Shown piece by piece: positions 41,691 through 49,892 of a stretch of DNA of 49,892 nucleotides (positions are counted from its first letter, which is position 1; the number at the start of each line of letters is the position of its first letter). Where the stretch lies: NCBI GenBank assembly GCA_936936565.1, contig CAKZIX010000147.1:1-49892 (forward strand). Reading direction: 5' to 3'. The DNA is from an uncultured Nocardiaceae bacterium. GTDB lineage: Bacteria; Actinomycetota; Actinomycetes; Mycobacteriales; Mycobacteriaceae. The translations under genes and the position numbers were made by a program. A model generated the notes under the pieces. That model saw only the letters and a program-made list of their open reading frames with translations, did no database searches and was not told the origin of the DNA.

Positions 41691-43276
41691 GGCACCGGCA
41701 CCGCCGCGATCAGCCGCTGCGTGTACTCCTGCGCGGGCGCCCGCAGGATCTGTCCGCGCGGCCCCGCCTCCACGAGCTTGCCGTGCTGCAGCACCGCGAC
41801 CCGGTCGGCCAGTAGGTCGACGACGGCGAGGTCGTGGCTGATGAACAAGCACGCGAATCCGCATTCGGCCTGCATCTGCTCGAACAACTCGAGCACCTTC
41901 GCCTGCACCGAGACGTCGAGCGCGCTGGTGGGCTCGTCGGCGACGAGCAGGTCCGGGTCCAGGATCAGCGCGCGTGCCAGGCTGGCGCGCTGGCGCTGCC
42001 CGCCGGACAGCTCGTGCGGGTAGCGCCGGTCGGTCCCGGCCGGCAGCCCGACATCGTCGATGAGACGATTCACTTTGTCGCGCAGTTGTTTTCCGCTGAG
42101 CACGCGATGCACCACGAGCGGCTCGGCCACGCAGTCGCCGATTGTCATCCGGGGGTTCAGCGAGGTCGCGGGATCTTGGAAGACGAACCCGAAGCGGCGC
42201 CGCAGCTCCCGTAGCCGGCGCCCCGACAGCGTCGTGATGTCCGCGCCGAGTACCCGCACCACGCCCGAGGTGGGCCGCTGCAGCGCCGCGACGCATCGCC
42301 CGATGGTGGACTTACCGGACCCGGATTCGCCGACGAGACCGAGGGTTTCGCCGCGTGCGATGGAGAAGCTGACCTCGTCCACGGCCCGGAACGCGCCCCG
42401 GCCGACACCGCCGGGGAACTCGACGACGAGCCGGTCGATCTCGAGCACCGTTTCGGCGTCGGCCGGTATGTTCGACGTCGGATCTCCGGTGCCCAGGTGC
42501 GGCACCGCCGCGAGCAGCGCACGCGTGTATTCCGCCCGCGGCTGCGCGAACAGTTCGGTGACCGGAGCCTGTTCGACCACGCGGCCGTCCTTCATGACGA
42601 CGACGCGGTCGGCCAGATCGGCGACGACACCCATGTTGTGCGTGATCAGCAGAATCGCCGCACCGGTGCGATCGCGCAAATCCCGCAGCAGGTCCAGGAT
42701 TTCGGCTTGCACGGTGACGTCGAGCGCGGTGGTCGGCTCGTCGGCGATGATCACCTTCGGCTCGCAGGCGATCGCGATGGCGATCACCACGCGCTGCTTC
42801 TGCCCGCCGGACAACTCGTGCGGATAGTAGTCCACCCGCTGTTCCGGATCGGGCAGACCGACCTGCCGCAGCAGCTCGATCGCCTTGGCACGAGCGGCTT
42901 TTCGGCTGAGCTTGCGGTGCGCGCGCAGCGCCTCGCCGATCTGGAAGCCGACGGTGAACAGCGGATCCAGGGCACTGCCCGGTTCCTGGAACACCATCGA
43001 CACCGCGTTGCCGCGCAAGGCGGTGAGCTCGCGTTCGGTGAGCTTGGTGATGTCGTCGGTGCCGACGGTCACGAGGCCATGCACGCGCGCCGTCGGCGGC
43101 AGCAGCCCCATCGCGCTGCGTGAGCTGACCGACTTGCCGGAGCCCGATTCGCCCACCACCGCAACGACTTCCCCGGGTTCGACGGCGAAGCTCACGTCGG
43201 ACACCGCGTGCACCGAACCGGCGTCGGTCGCGAAGGTGATCGACAGAGATTCGACGGACAGCGCGGTCTCGTTCAT
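41660..43276 (-). CDS. Peptide/nickel-type ABC importer, fused double ATP-binding protein (DppD-DppF)
   Basis: This 538-residue protein has two nucleotide-binding domains in one chain. The first has Walker A GESGSGKS (about 41-48), LSGGQKQR and IIADEPTTALD. The second has Walker A GESGSGKST (about 315), LSGGQRQR and LVADEPTSALD. Both are followed by the C-terminal oligopeptide-type extension (YTRALLAAVP; YTQRLIAAVP). It powers the importer encoded just upstream. ATG 43276 shares one base with the dppC-type stop. Fused D/F subunits are common in actinobacteria. Confidence 0.93.
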   Translation of the reverse strand: MNETALSVESLSITFATDAGSVHAVSDVSFAVEPGEVVAVVGESGSGKSVSSRSAMGLLPPTARVHGLVTVGTDDITKLTERELTALRGNAVSMVFQEPGSALDPLFTVGFQIGEALRAHRKLSRKAARAKAIELLRQVGLPDPEQRVDYYPHELSGGQKQRVVIAIAIACEPKVIIADEPTTALDVTVQAEILDLLRDLRDRTGAAILLITHNMGVVADLADRVVVMKDGRVVEQAPVTELFAQPRAEYTRALLAAVPHLGTGDPTSNIPADAETVLEIDRLVVEFPGGVGRGAFRAVDEVSFSIARGETLGLVGESGSGKSTIGRCVAALQRPTSGVVRVLGADITTLSGRRLRELRRRFGFVFQDPATSLNPRMTIGDCVAEPLVVHRVLSGKQLRDKVNRLIDDVGLPAGTDRRYPHELSGGQRQRASLARALILDPDLLVADEPTSALDVSVQAKVLELFEQMQAECGFACLFISHDLAVVDLLADRVAVLQHGKLVEAGPRGQILRAPAQEYTQRLIAAVPVPDPVQQRAKR

Positions 43277-44304
43277 CACTTCTCCTCGCCGGTCGCGGCG
43301 TCGGCGGCGGCCCGCCGGGTGCGCAGCAGCGGGTTGAGTACTTCGTTGAGACTCTCCCCGACCAGCGTCATGCCGAGTACCACCACCACGATTGCGGTGC
43401 CGGGGAAGATGCTCGTCCACCAGATGCCGTTGGTGACATCGCCGAGCGCCTTGTTCAGGTCGTAGCCCCATTCGGCGGCGGCGGTCGGTTCGATGCCGAG
43501 CCCGAGGAAGCCGAGTGCGGCCAGAGTCAGGATGGCCTCGGCGCCGTTGAGGGTGACGATCACCGGCAGCGACTGGGTGACGTTCGGCAGGATGTGGCGG
43601 AACATGATGCGTCCCGACCCGGCGCCGGTGACACGTGCGGCGTCGACGTAGGGCTCGGTTTTCACCGACACGACGGCGTTGCGCACCACCCGAAAGTATT
43701 GCGGCACAAAGATTACCGTGATCGCGATGGCCGCCGACAGCACGCCCGACACCGCATTCGACGATCCCCCGGCGATCATGATCGACACGACGATCGCCAG
43801 CAGCAGCGCCGGAAACGCATAGATGGCGTCCATGAACACCACCAGCACCCGGTCCACGATCTTGAGATCGAGCACCAGGCGGCCCAGCCGCGCGCGCACG
43901 CCGATGATGTAGCCCGAGATCAGCCCGAGCGGCACCCCGACGACCATGGACAGCACCAGCGAGACGGCGATGACCAGCAGGGCGGTGCGCGCACCGAACA
44001 CCACCCGGGAGAAGACGTCTTCGCGGCGCACCGAGGTGCCGAACCAGTGCTCGGCCGAAGGCGCCTGCTGCGCGACGAAATCGACTCCGTCCGCGGAGTT
44101 TTGGTAGTAGCCGTAGGGCGCGATGAGCGGCGCGAACACCGCCACCACGACGAACAGGGCGACCAGCGCGAGCCCGAAGATCAGCGTGGCCCGTTGCAGG
44201 CCGTGCGTCATCGAGAACAGCTTGAGCCCCGGCAGGCCGCGCTTGGGCGCCCGCAGCCCGGGCGGCGTCGCGGCAGGTTCGGAGGCGAGCGCGTCGGCGG
44301 TCAT
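43276..44304 (-). CDS. Peptide/nickel-type ABC importer permease (DppC-like)
   Basis: This 342-residue permease has a first helix at about 40-62, an OppC_N-type periplasmic region (APYGYYQNSADGVDF, HWFGTSVRREDVFSRV) and five further helices. The EAA loop for contact with the ATPase is present (DAARVTGAGSGRIMFRHILPNV). It shares one base of its ATG with the stop of the dppB-type gene and one with the ATPase gene. Substrates of the family are di/oligopeptides or Ni chelates; specificity cannot be read. Confidence 0.92.
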   Translation of the reverse strand: MTADALASEPAATPPGLRAPKRGLPGLKLFSMTHGLQRATLIFGLALVALFVVVAVFAPLIAPYGYYQNSADGVDFVAQQAPSAEHWFGTSVRREDVFSRVVFGARTALLVIAVSLVLSMVVGVPLGLISGYIIGVRARLGRLVLDLKIVDRVLVVFMDAIYAFPALLLAIVVSIMIAGGSSNAVSGVLSAAIAITVIFVPQYFRVVRNAVVSVKTEPYVDAARVTGAGSGRIMFRHILPNVTQSLPVIVTLNGAEAILTLAALGFLGLGIEPTAAAEWGYDLNKALGDVTNGIWWTSIFPGTAIVVVVLGMTLVGESLNEVLNPLLRTRRAAADAATGEEK

Positions 44305-45359
44305 CAGAACCTCACTCTCGGATCGACGAGGGCGACGATCACGTCGACGAGGAAGCTCATCAGCGCCACGACGATCGCGGTGAACGCCACGATGCCTTGC
44401 ACCGCAATGAAATCGCGCCGGGCCAGGTAGTCGGCCAGCAGCCAGCCCAGCCCCTTCCAGTCGAACGTGGTCTCGGTGAGCACGGCACCGGCCAGACTCA
44501 TCGCGATGTACATACCGAGCACCGTGACCACCGGAATGAGCGCGTTCTTGAACGCGTGCCGGCCGATGACCACCCGATTCGGTAGGCCCCTGGCCCGCGC
44601 CGCCTCGACGAAGCCGCGCCGCGAGGTCTCGATCAGGTTGATCCGCACCAGCCGCAAAAACACTCCCGCCGAAAGCAATCCGAGCGCGAGTGCAGGCAGC
44701 ACGGCATGTTCGAGCACGTTCAGAATGTGGCCGGTGTCGCCGTAGAGGATGGCGTCGACGATCATGATGTTGGTCTTCGGCGAGACATGCTGCAGGTCGA
44801 GTTCCACGCGCGCGTCGGCGCGCCCGGACACCGGCAGCCACCCCAGCCATACCGAGAAGATCAGCTTCAGCAGCAGGCCGACGAAGAACACCGGCGCCGC
44901 GTAGAACAGGATCGCCAGCAGCCGCAGCACCACGTCCTGCCACTGGTCGCGATGGGTGGCGGCGTAGCGGCCCAGCGGGATGCCCACCGCGAACGCGACC
45001 AGCAGCGCCCAGAACACCAGCTCCACCGTGGCCGCGCCGTAGGTGACCAGCAGGTCCGAAATGGCCCGGTTGTCGGAGATGGTGCGCCCGAAATCACCGC
45101 GCACGATCCCCGACAGGTAATCCCAATACTGTTCCAGGAGTGGGCGATTCAGCCCGGCCGCGGCCTTGCGGGCCTCTACCTGGTCCGGCGGCAGGCGCCC
45201 GCCCACGGCGGCGGTCACCGGATCACCGGTGACCCGCATGATGAAGAACACGACGGTGACCAGAATCCACACCGTCGGCACGATCAGCAGGAACCGAACC
45301 GCGAGATACCAAGCGAGCGCGCCGTTGCGCGACAGCGCGCCCGCTCGCTTCTCGGTCAT
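44304..45359 (-). CDS. Peptide/nickel-type ABC importer permease (DppB-like)
   Basis: This 351-residue permease has an N-terminal helix (RFLLIVPTVWILVTVVFFIMR), the conserved GDPVTAA and LGLNRPLLEQYW-like segment (here AAGLNRPLLEQYWDYLSGIVRGDFG), and five more helices. Its EAA loop reads EAARARGLPNRVVIGRHAFKNAL. It overlaps the dppA-type stop by ATGA. It pairs with the DppC-like subunit to form the membrane channel. Confidence 0.93.
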   Translation of the reverse strand: MTEKRAGALSRNGALAWYLAVRFLLIVPTVWILVTVVFFIMRVTGDPVTAAVGGRLPPDQVEARKAAAGLNRPLLEQYWDYLSGIVRGDFGRTISDNRAISDLLVTYGAATVELVFWALLVAFAVGIPLGRYAATHRDQWQDVVLRLLAILFYAAPVFFVGLLLKLIFSVWLGWLPVSGRADARVELDLQHVSPKTNIMIVDAILYGDTGHILNVLEHAVLPALALGLLSAGVFLRLVRINLIETSRRGFVEAARARGLPNRVVIGRHAFKNALIPVVTVLGMYIAMSLAGAVLTETTFDWKGLGWLLADYLARRDFIAVQGIVAFTAIVVALMSFLVDVIVALVDPRVRF

Positions 45360-46975
45360 TTCTTGGTGAGTGTGGTGTATCGGATCTTGAACGAGATGTC
45401 GAGCGTCTTGTCGACGCCGTCGATGTTGGTGCCCGACACCGCGACCTCGTTACCGGTGAGCAGCGGCAGCATCGGAATGTGGTTGCGCGCCAACTCGTCC
45501 TGGACTTGCTTGAGCACCTCGATGCGCTTGTTCTTGTCCGGCTCGGTGGTTTCCTTGACCAGCAGTTCGTTGATCGCGGGATTGTCGAAGTGGTTCTGCA
45601 GGTTGTTGTTCGGGCCGAACAGCGGCGTCAGGTAGGTGTCGGCGTCCGGGAAGTCCGGGAACCAGCCGAGCTGGAACACCGGGTAGGCGTCCTTGGTGCG
45701 TTCCTTCTGGTAGGTAACCCATTCGGTCGCTTGCAGATTCACTGTGAACAGCCCCGACGACTCGAGCTGCGACTTGATCGCCGCGTACTCTTCGTCGCTG
45801 CTCTCCCCGTAGTGGTCGGGGTTGTACTGCAAGTTGATCGCGACCGGCGCCGGCACCCCGGCGTCGGCGAGGAACTTGCTCGCGGCGTCCCTGTTGGGCT
45901 TTTCGCCGTAGATCTTGAACGCGTCCGTGGCGCCCGGGAAGCTGCTCGGCACCGGTGAGTACGCGGGCGAGTACGTGCCCTTGTACACCCCGTCCGCGAG
46001 CGCCTGCCGATCGACCGACGACGCAATTGCCTTGCGCACGGCCAACTTCTGCTCCGGGGTGCCGCCGGGCATGGTGTTCATGTTGAACACCATGTAGCGC
46101 AGTGCGCCGCCGGGGCCCTCGCTCACCTTCAGCTTGTCGTTCTTACGGAACGAATCGATGTCGGTGGGGCTGAACGAGCGGATGCCAAGGTCGATCCGGC
46201 CTTCCTGGGTCTCGAGCTTCAGATTTTCCCCGGATGCGTAGTACTTCACCGTGATTCGTTCGGTTTGGGCCTTGCCGAGAATGCCCTGGTAGTCGGGATT
46301 GGCCTTGTAGTCGATGAGTTCGTTCTTCTTGTACGACTCGATGGTGTAAGCGCCGGAGAACGGGCGGGCCTTCACGATGGCGTCGTCGTCGAGCAGTCTG
46401 TCTGCGGGGAACACCTTTTCGTCCGCGATCGGCCCGGCGTTGGTGACCAGGACCTGCGGGAACGTCTGGTCGTTGGCGTTCTTGAGGTGGAAGTCCACCA
46501 CGGTGTCGCTGGTGGCTTCGGTGCGCTCGAGCCCACCGAGCAGCGCCGCCGGCCCGTTCGCATCGTTGATCTTGAGAATGCGGTCCATCGAATGCTTGAC
46601 GCTCTTGGCGGTCAACGGATTTCCGTTGGCGAACTTCAGTCCCGACTCGAGCGTGCAGCGGTAGATCTTCGGCTCGGCGAATTCGCATTTCTCGGCGGCG
46701 TCGGGCTCGGGTTCCGTGCCGCCGGGCGCGTAGTTCATCACGAAGGAGTAGACGTTGTTCATCGGCGTGTAGGAGCCCTGGTCGTAGGCGCCGGCAGGAT
46801 CGAGCGTGACGACCTTGTCGGTGGTGCCGACGAGGATCGAACTGCCGCCGCCCTCGTCGTCGGTGCGGCCGGATCCGCAGCCGGCGGCGACCAGCGCTGC
46901 CACGCCGATGACCGCCAACGTTCTGACTGGACGTCCAACTTGCAAGAGCCGACCAACAGTGTGCATGGATCGCAC
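45356..46975 (-). CDS. Extracellular solute-binding lipoprotein, family 5 (DppA/OppA-like)
   Basis: This 539-residue lipoprotein has a signal peptide ending in the lipobox VAAGC (Cys33). The mature domain has the SBP_bac_5 pattern (VTLDPAGAYDQGSY; GLKFANGNPLTAKSVKHSMDRI; YMVFNMNTMPGGTPEQKLAVRKAIASSVDR; DFPDADTYLTPLFGP). It captures peptides or similar ligands for the permease. GTG 46975 was chosen because GAGGG lies seven bases before it; ATG 46966 is an alternative. It is the first of the four-gene importer operon. Confidence 0.92.
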   Translation of the reverse strand: MRSMHTVGRLLQVGRPVRTLAVIGVAALVAAGCGSGRTDDEGGGSSILVGTTDKVVTLDPAGAYDQGSYTPMNNVYSFVMNYAPGGTEPEPDAAEKCEFAEPKIYRCTLESGLKFANGNPLTAKSVKHSMDRILKINDANGPAALLGGLERTEATSDTVVDFHLKNANDQTFPQVLVTNAGPIADEKVFPADRLLDDDAIVKARPFSGAYTIESYKKNELIDYKANPDYQGILGKAQTERITVKYYASGENLKLETQEGRIDLGIRSFSPTDIDSFRKNDKLKVSEGPGGALRYMVFNMNTMPGGTPEQKLAVRKAIASSVDRQALADGVYKGTYSPAYSPVPSSFPGATDAFKIYGEKPNRDAASKFLADAGVPAPVAINLQYNPDHYGESSDEEYAAIKSQLESSGLFTVNLQATEWVTYQKERTKDAYPVFQLGWFPDFPDADTYLTPLFGPNNNLQNHFDNPAINELLVKETTEPDKNKRIEVLKQVQDELARNHIPMLPLLTGNEVAVSGTNIDGVDKTLDISFKIRYTTLTKK

Positions 46976-47139
46976 GACGCTGCCCTCGATTCTCGGGGCT
47001 CACGGGTTCGACCGCGGCCCCGACCCGCGGTGGATGTGAATTGGGCGCAACACTACTCACGAACGGTTGCTCTCGCTGACCATTCGCGCAGGAAATTTTC
47101 GGGTACCGCGCGGATTCGCGCGTAAACGCAGGTCGGAGG

Positions 47140-47667
47140 TCAGCTCGTCCGTACGACGTCCGCGCGCTCGCGCGTGCGATCGGCAGCGAAATGCGCCGCC
47201 TCCTGCGCCGCCCACCGCTCCCAGTGCGGCGCGAACATCGCACCGTCGCGCGCGAGCGCGCGCCGGCGTCGCTCGGCCGGGTCGGCATCCAGCCAGATCA
47301 GCGCGGATTCGTAGGGCGCACATGCCAATCCGCCGGCGCCCGCCCCCTCCACCAGCAAGAGCGCCGGTGGCTGCAGCACCGTTTCCGGCCCCAATTGCCC
47401 CGCGCTCCAATCGTAGGGCCGATAGTGGGCGGCGGCGCCGGTGGCCAGCGTCGCCAGTACCACCGCCAACCGCCGCACCCCGGCGACCAGCCCGTCCCAG
47501 CCGACGTAGAAGTCGTCCATGTGCAGCACCGGCGGCCCGCCCGACAGCCCGGCCAGTGCGGCGGCGTAGGTCGTCTTCCCGGCGCCGCTCGGGCCGTCGA
47601 TCGCGACGACAACCGTTGCGCCACAGCGCGGTTGCGCAGTGCGAACCAGATCCGCTACGGCGTGCAC
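47140..47667 (-). CDS. Small P-loop kinase, uridine kinase-like
   Basis: This 175-residue protein has Walker A GPSGAGKT at 25-32 in VVVAIDGPSGAGKTTYA, then an HMDDFYVGWDGL segment like the HxDDFY motif of uridine/pantothenate kinases, YRPYDW and LLVEGAGAG. The pattern is that of nucleoside kinase-like P-loop proteins of actinobacteria; the exact substrate is unknown. GTG 47667 directly follows the stop of the YhgE/Pip-type gene. It is somewhat shorter than classical uridine kinases (about 210 residues). Confidence 0.75.
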   Translation of the reverse strand: MHAVADLVRTAQPRCGATVVVAIDGPSGAGKTTYAAALAGLSGGPPVLHMDDFYVGWDGLVAGVRRLAVVLATLATGAAAHYRPYDWSAGQLGPETVLQPPALLLVEGAGAGGLACAPYESALIWLDADPAERRRRALARDGAMFAPHWERWAAQEAAHFAADRTRERADVVRTS

Positions 47668-48960
47668 TCAGGCGGTGCGCGGTGCGCGCGTGTACCCGCG
47701 ACGGTCGTACAACCGCGTCGAGACCACCCCGACCACGACGCCGATCACCAAGCCCAGCAACGTCATCCAGGCGCCGTGCTGCAGGCCTGCGTTGCCGCGC
47801 GCGTCGAAGTACAGGATCGCGCGCACCCCGAGGTACACCTGGTGCATCGGCTCGAACTCCGCGAGCCAGGCGAAGAATCGCGGGCTGGCCTCGATCGGCA
47901 CCGTGGCACCCGAGGACGGCAGCCCCAGCACGATGAACACGATCAGATTCACCAGCAGCCCGGACGTGCCGAACAGGGCGAGCACCGAGGTCGCGGTGAC
48001 CCCGATCGCGAAGATCGCGAACGTGCCGAAGAGAAACAGCAGCCACGCATGATCCATCGGCATGCCGAGCAGCCGCCCGATGCCGACGTAGATCGCCGAA
48101 ACGATCACCGACATCGCGCCCACGATCACCCATTTCACGAGCAGCGTGTGGAACCGGCCGAGTCCCACGTTCGGCTCGTGCACGTACCACGGCCCGTACT
48201 CGGTGGGCGCGAACCCGAAATGCGAATCGACCAGCGAGTGGATGATCATCGCGCCGGTGAACCCGGCCAGCACCAGCAGCAGCGTGTAGTAGAACGCCGA
48301 CAGCCCGGTGCCGGTCTTGGCCGGCAGCGGATTGAACTGGACGTCGCGCACGTTGATCGGCTCGGCCAGCACCAGGCGCGAGGCGCCCGACAGCTGCTCC
48401 GGCGGCACTTGCTGATTCACCTGCTTGACGACGTTCTCGCCGACCGTCTTGTTCACCCGTGCCATCGCCTGCTCGCCGATCTGCCCGACGATCGCGCCGG
48501 CGTAGGTGCCCGCCCGCGGGTTCGCGTAGACGGTGAGCACCGGCTTTTCCACATCGCCCGCCGCAACGGACGCCTTGGCCAGAATCAGCAAACGTTTGGT
48601 GAAGTCGCTGGGGATCACGATCGCGCCGTACAGCTTGCCGTCTCGCATCAGCGAGTCGGCCTGCGCCCAGCCGATCTGCTGCAGATCGACCTTGTCCTTG
48701 GGGACGTTGTCGACCAGACCGGCGACGATCTGATCGCCCACCAGCTGACGCGTGCCGTCGTCGAGCACCTCACCTTCGTCCTGGTTGACCAGGGCGATCG
48801 GGAAGTCGTGCAGATTGTCGCTCGGGTCGAGGACGCTGCCGAGGTACAGCGTGGCCAGGAGCGACATCATGATCCCGACCACCACGATCGGGGCCACCCA
48901 CAGACGCGGATGACGCAAGGCTTTGACGAGGCTTTCCTGGCTATCGGATCCGGCCGCCAT
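47668..48960 (-). CDS. YhgE/Pip-type (DUF3533) multi-pass membrane protein
   Basis: This 430-residue protein has one N-terminal helix (LWVAPIVVVGIMMSLLATLYLGSV), an extracytoplasmic region of about 170 residues (IALVNQDEGEVLDDG; YGAIVIPSDFTKRLL; LTVYANPRAGTYAGAIVGQI) and about five C-terminal helices. This is the ABC-2-like layout of YhgE/Pip and SNG1/DUF3533 proteins. Roles in the family include phage infection protein, type VII secretion accessory and export. The start is ATG 48960, divergent from purF with 67 bases between them. Confidence 0.82.
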   Translation of the reverse strand: MAAGSDSQESLVKALRHPRLWVAPIVVVGIMMSLLATLYLGSVLDPSDNLHDFPIALVNQDEGEVLDDGTRQLVGDQIVAGLVDNVPKDKVDLQQIGWAQADSLMRDGKLYGAIVIPSDFTKRLLILAKASVAAGDVEKPVLTVYANPRAGTYAGAIVGQIGEQAMARVNKTVGENVVKQVNQQVPPEQLSGASRLVLAEPINVRDVQFNPLPAKTGTGLSAFYYTLLLVLAGFTGAMIIHSLVDSHFGFAPTEYGPWYVHEPNVGLGRFHTLLVKWVIVGAMSVIVSAIYVGIGRLLGMPMDHAWLLFLFGTFAIFAIGVTATSVLALFGTSGLLVNLIVFIVLGLPSSGATVPIEASPRFFAWLAEFEPMHQVYLGVRAILYFDARGNAGLQHGAWMTLLGLVIGVVVGVVSTRLYDRRGYTRAPRTA

Positions 48961-49027
48961 GGGCGCAACGTTAACGCACAGTAGACTGTTGTTTGCCCCC
49001 CGTACCCCACGCCCGACGGAGAGCCCC

Positions 49028-49892
49028 GTGACCAGCACTGATCTGGTGGTCAACCATCCCGACGACGAAGCCGAGAACGAGCCGCGCGAAGAGTGCGGCG
49101 TATTCGGTGTATGGGCTCCTGGCGAGGATGTCGCCAAGCTCACCTATTACGGACTTTATGCCCTGCAACACCGGGGCCAGGAAGCCGCGGGTATCGCGGT
49201 GGCCGACGGCCAGCAGGTGCTGGTGTTCAAGGATCTCGGCCTGGTGAGTCAGGTGTTCGACGAGCAGACGCTCAAGGCCATGCCGGGCCACGTCGCCGTC
49301 GGGCACTGCCGGTACTCCACCACGGGTTCCACCACGTGGGAGAACGCGCAGCCGATTTTCCGCACCACCGCCGTGGGCACCGGGCTGGCACTCGGGCACA
49401 ACGGCAATCTGGTCAACACTGCCGAGCTGGCCACGCGCGCCCGGGAGTTGGGGCTCATCGACTCCCGCCGTCCCGGTGTGGGCACCTCGGATTCGGATGT
49501 GATGACGGCGCTGCTGGCCCACGCCGCCGCCGACTCCACCATCGAGCAGGCCGCGCTCACGCTGCTGCCCACCGTGCGTGGCGCGTTCTGCCTCACGTTC
49601 ATGGACGAGTCCACCCTCTACGCCGCGCGGGACCCGTACGGTATCCGCCCGCTGTGCCTGGGCCGGCTGGACCGCGGCTGGGTCGTCGCCAGCGAGACGG
49701 CCGCACTCGACATCGTCGGAGCCTCGTTCGTGCGCGAAATCGAGCCGGGCGAATTGCTGGCCATCGATGCCGACGGCGTGCGCTCGCACCGTTTCGCGAT
49801 GCCGGAGCCCAAGGGCTGCGTCTTCGAGTACGTCTACCTCGCCCGCCCCGATTCCACGATTTCGGGCCGGTCCGTGCACGCCACCCGCGTCG
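49028..49892 (+). CDS. purF: Amidophosphoribosyltransferase (5' part, runs off the window)
   Basis: The first 288 codons are present. A short propeptide precedes Cys23 in EECGVFGVW, the N-terminal nucleophile of the glutaminase domain after processing. It is followed by YYGLYALQHRGQEAAGIAV, GHCRYSTTGST, GLALGHNGNLVN, DPYGIRPLCLG and ASETAALD. It catalyses the first step of purine synthesis (PRPP + glutamine to phosphoribosylamine). GTG 49028 has GGAGAG upstream. TAGACT at 48982-48987 is a candidate -10 box. The PRTase domain lies beyond the window. Confidence 0.95.
   Translation, partial: MTSTDLVVNHPDDEAENEPREECGVFGVWAPGEDVAKLTYYGLYALQHRGQEAAGIAVADGQQVLVFKDLGLVSQVFDEQTLKAMPGHVAVGHCRYSTTGSTTWENAQPIFRTTAVGTGLALGHNGNLVNTAELATRARELGLIDSRRPGVGTSDSDVMTALLAHAAADSTIEQAALTLLPTVRGAFCLTFMDESTLYAARDPYGIRPLCLGRLDRGWVVASETAALDIVGASFVREIEPGELLAIDADGVRSHRFAMPEPKGCVFEYVYLARPDSTISGRSVHATRV

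Noticed and set aside
1..49892. CRISPR arrays, insertion sequences, prophage or integrase attachment sites
   Set aside because: No regularly spaced repeats, transposase or integrase genes, or terminal inverted repeats were found; the tRNA is not followed by an integrase.

Overview
The window is GC-rich DNA (by eye well above 60 % G+C) from an actinobacterium, most likely Nocardia or a close relative in the Mycobacteriales. Evidence: a DUF3073 gene close to purM and purF, a fused cydDC beside cydAB, an MMPL transporter with an MTB12-like lipoprotein, a ferric-nitrobindin-like protein, leaderless GTG starts, and tightly packed operons with ATGA overlaps.

The left 29 kb looks like one natural-product locus. 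After a partial gene and a CrtI/retinol-saturase-like oxidoreductase (1-1828), a perfect hairpin terminator separates convergent transcription. Operon 1 (minus) has a flavin-dependent halogenase and a Baeyer-Villiger-type monooxygenase, divergent from a TetR regulator and a two-domain VOC protein. Operon 2 (minus) has a second halogenase, a membrane fatty-acyl desaturase, a FabH-like ketosynthase and a DAO-family oxidase, divergent from two SnoaL-like proteins. Operon 3 (minus, 22941 to 13459) has an aldehyde-dehydrogenase-family enzyme, two acyl-CoA-dehydrogenase-like flavoproteins, a class III aminotransferase, a SRPBCC protein, a small polytopic membrane protein, a flavin reductase, a second DAO-family oxidase and a cation/proton antiporter. 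Divergent from it, operon 4 (plus, 23156 to 27669) has a DUF2156/MprF-C-like aminoacyl-tRNA transferase, an embedded tRNA gene, a SRPBCC protein, an MMPL exporter and a lipoprotein. A SARP activator gene closes the locus, and SARP-type direct repeats (TGAAAnn-CCRC-TGAAAnn, 11-bp period) sit in all three divergent promoter regions.

The working model is inference. Fatty acyl chains are made and desaturated (FabH-like, desaturase), reduced to an aldehyde (ALDH family), aminated (class III aminotransferase) and N-hydroxylated (acyl-CoA-dehydrogenase-like enzymes plus flavin reductase, the VlmH/VlmR logic). An aminoacyl group from tRNA is then loaded on the hydroxylamine (DUF2156 protein, the VlmA logic), possibly followed by N-N bond formation on the membrane protein, then chlorination and export. 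The most unusual element is the tRNA at 24168-24248, seven bases after the transferase stop codon. It has serine-tRNA identity features (long variable arm, G73, tRNA-Ser-like D arm) but no serine anticodon, so it may be a dedicated carrier that feeds biosynthesis rather than translation.

The right 20 kb is ordinary chromosome. It holds a 32-codon membrane peptide plus nitrobindin-like gene, a structured intergenic element, cydA-cydB-cydDC (cytochrome bd) behind palindromic operators, an aminodeoxychorismate-lyase-type enzyme, ygfZ-MOSC-asparaginase, DUF3073, a gene-poor stretch with two FadR/GntR-like palindromes, purM, an HxlR-family remnant, a four-gene peptide/nickel-type ABC importer, a small P-loop kinase, a YhgE/Pip-type membrane protein and the 5' part of purF.
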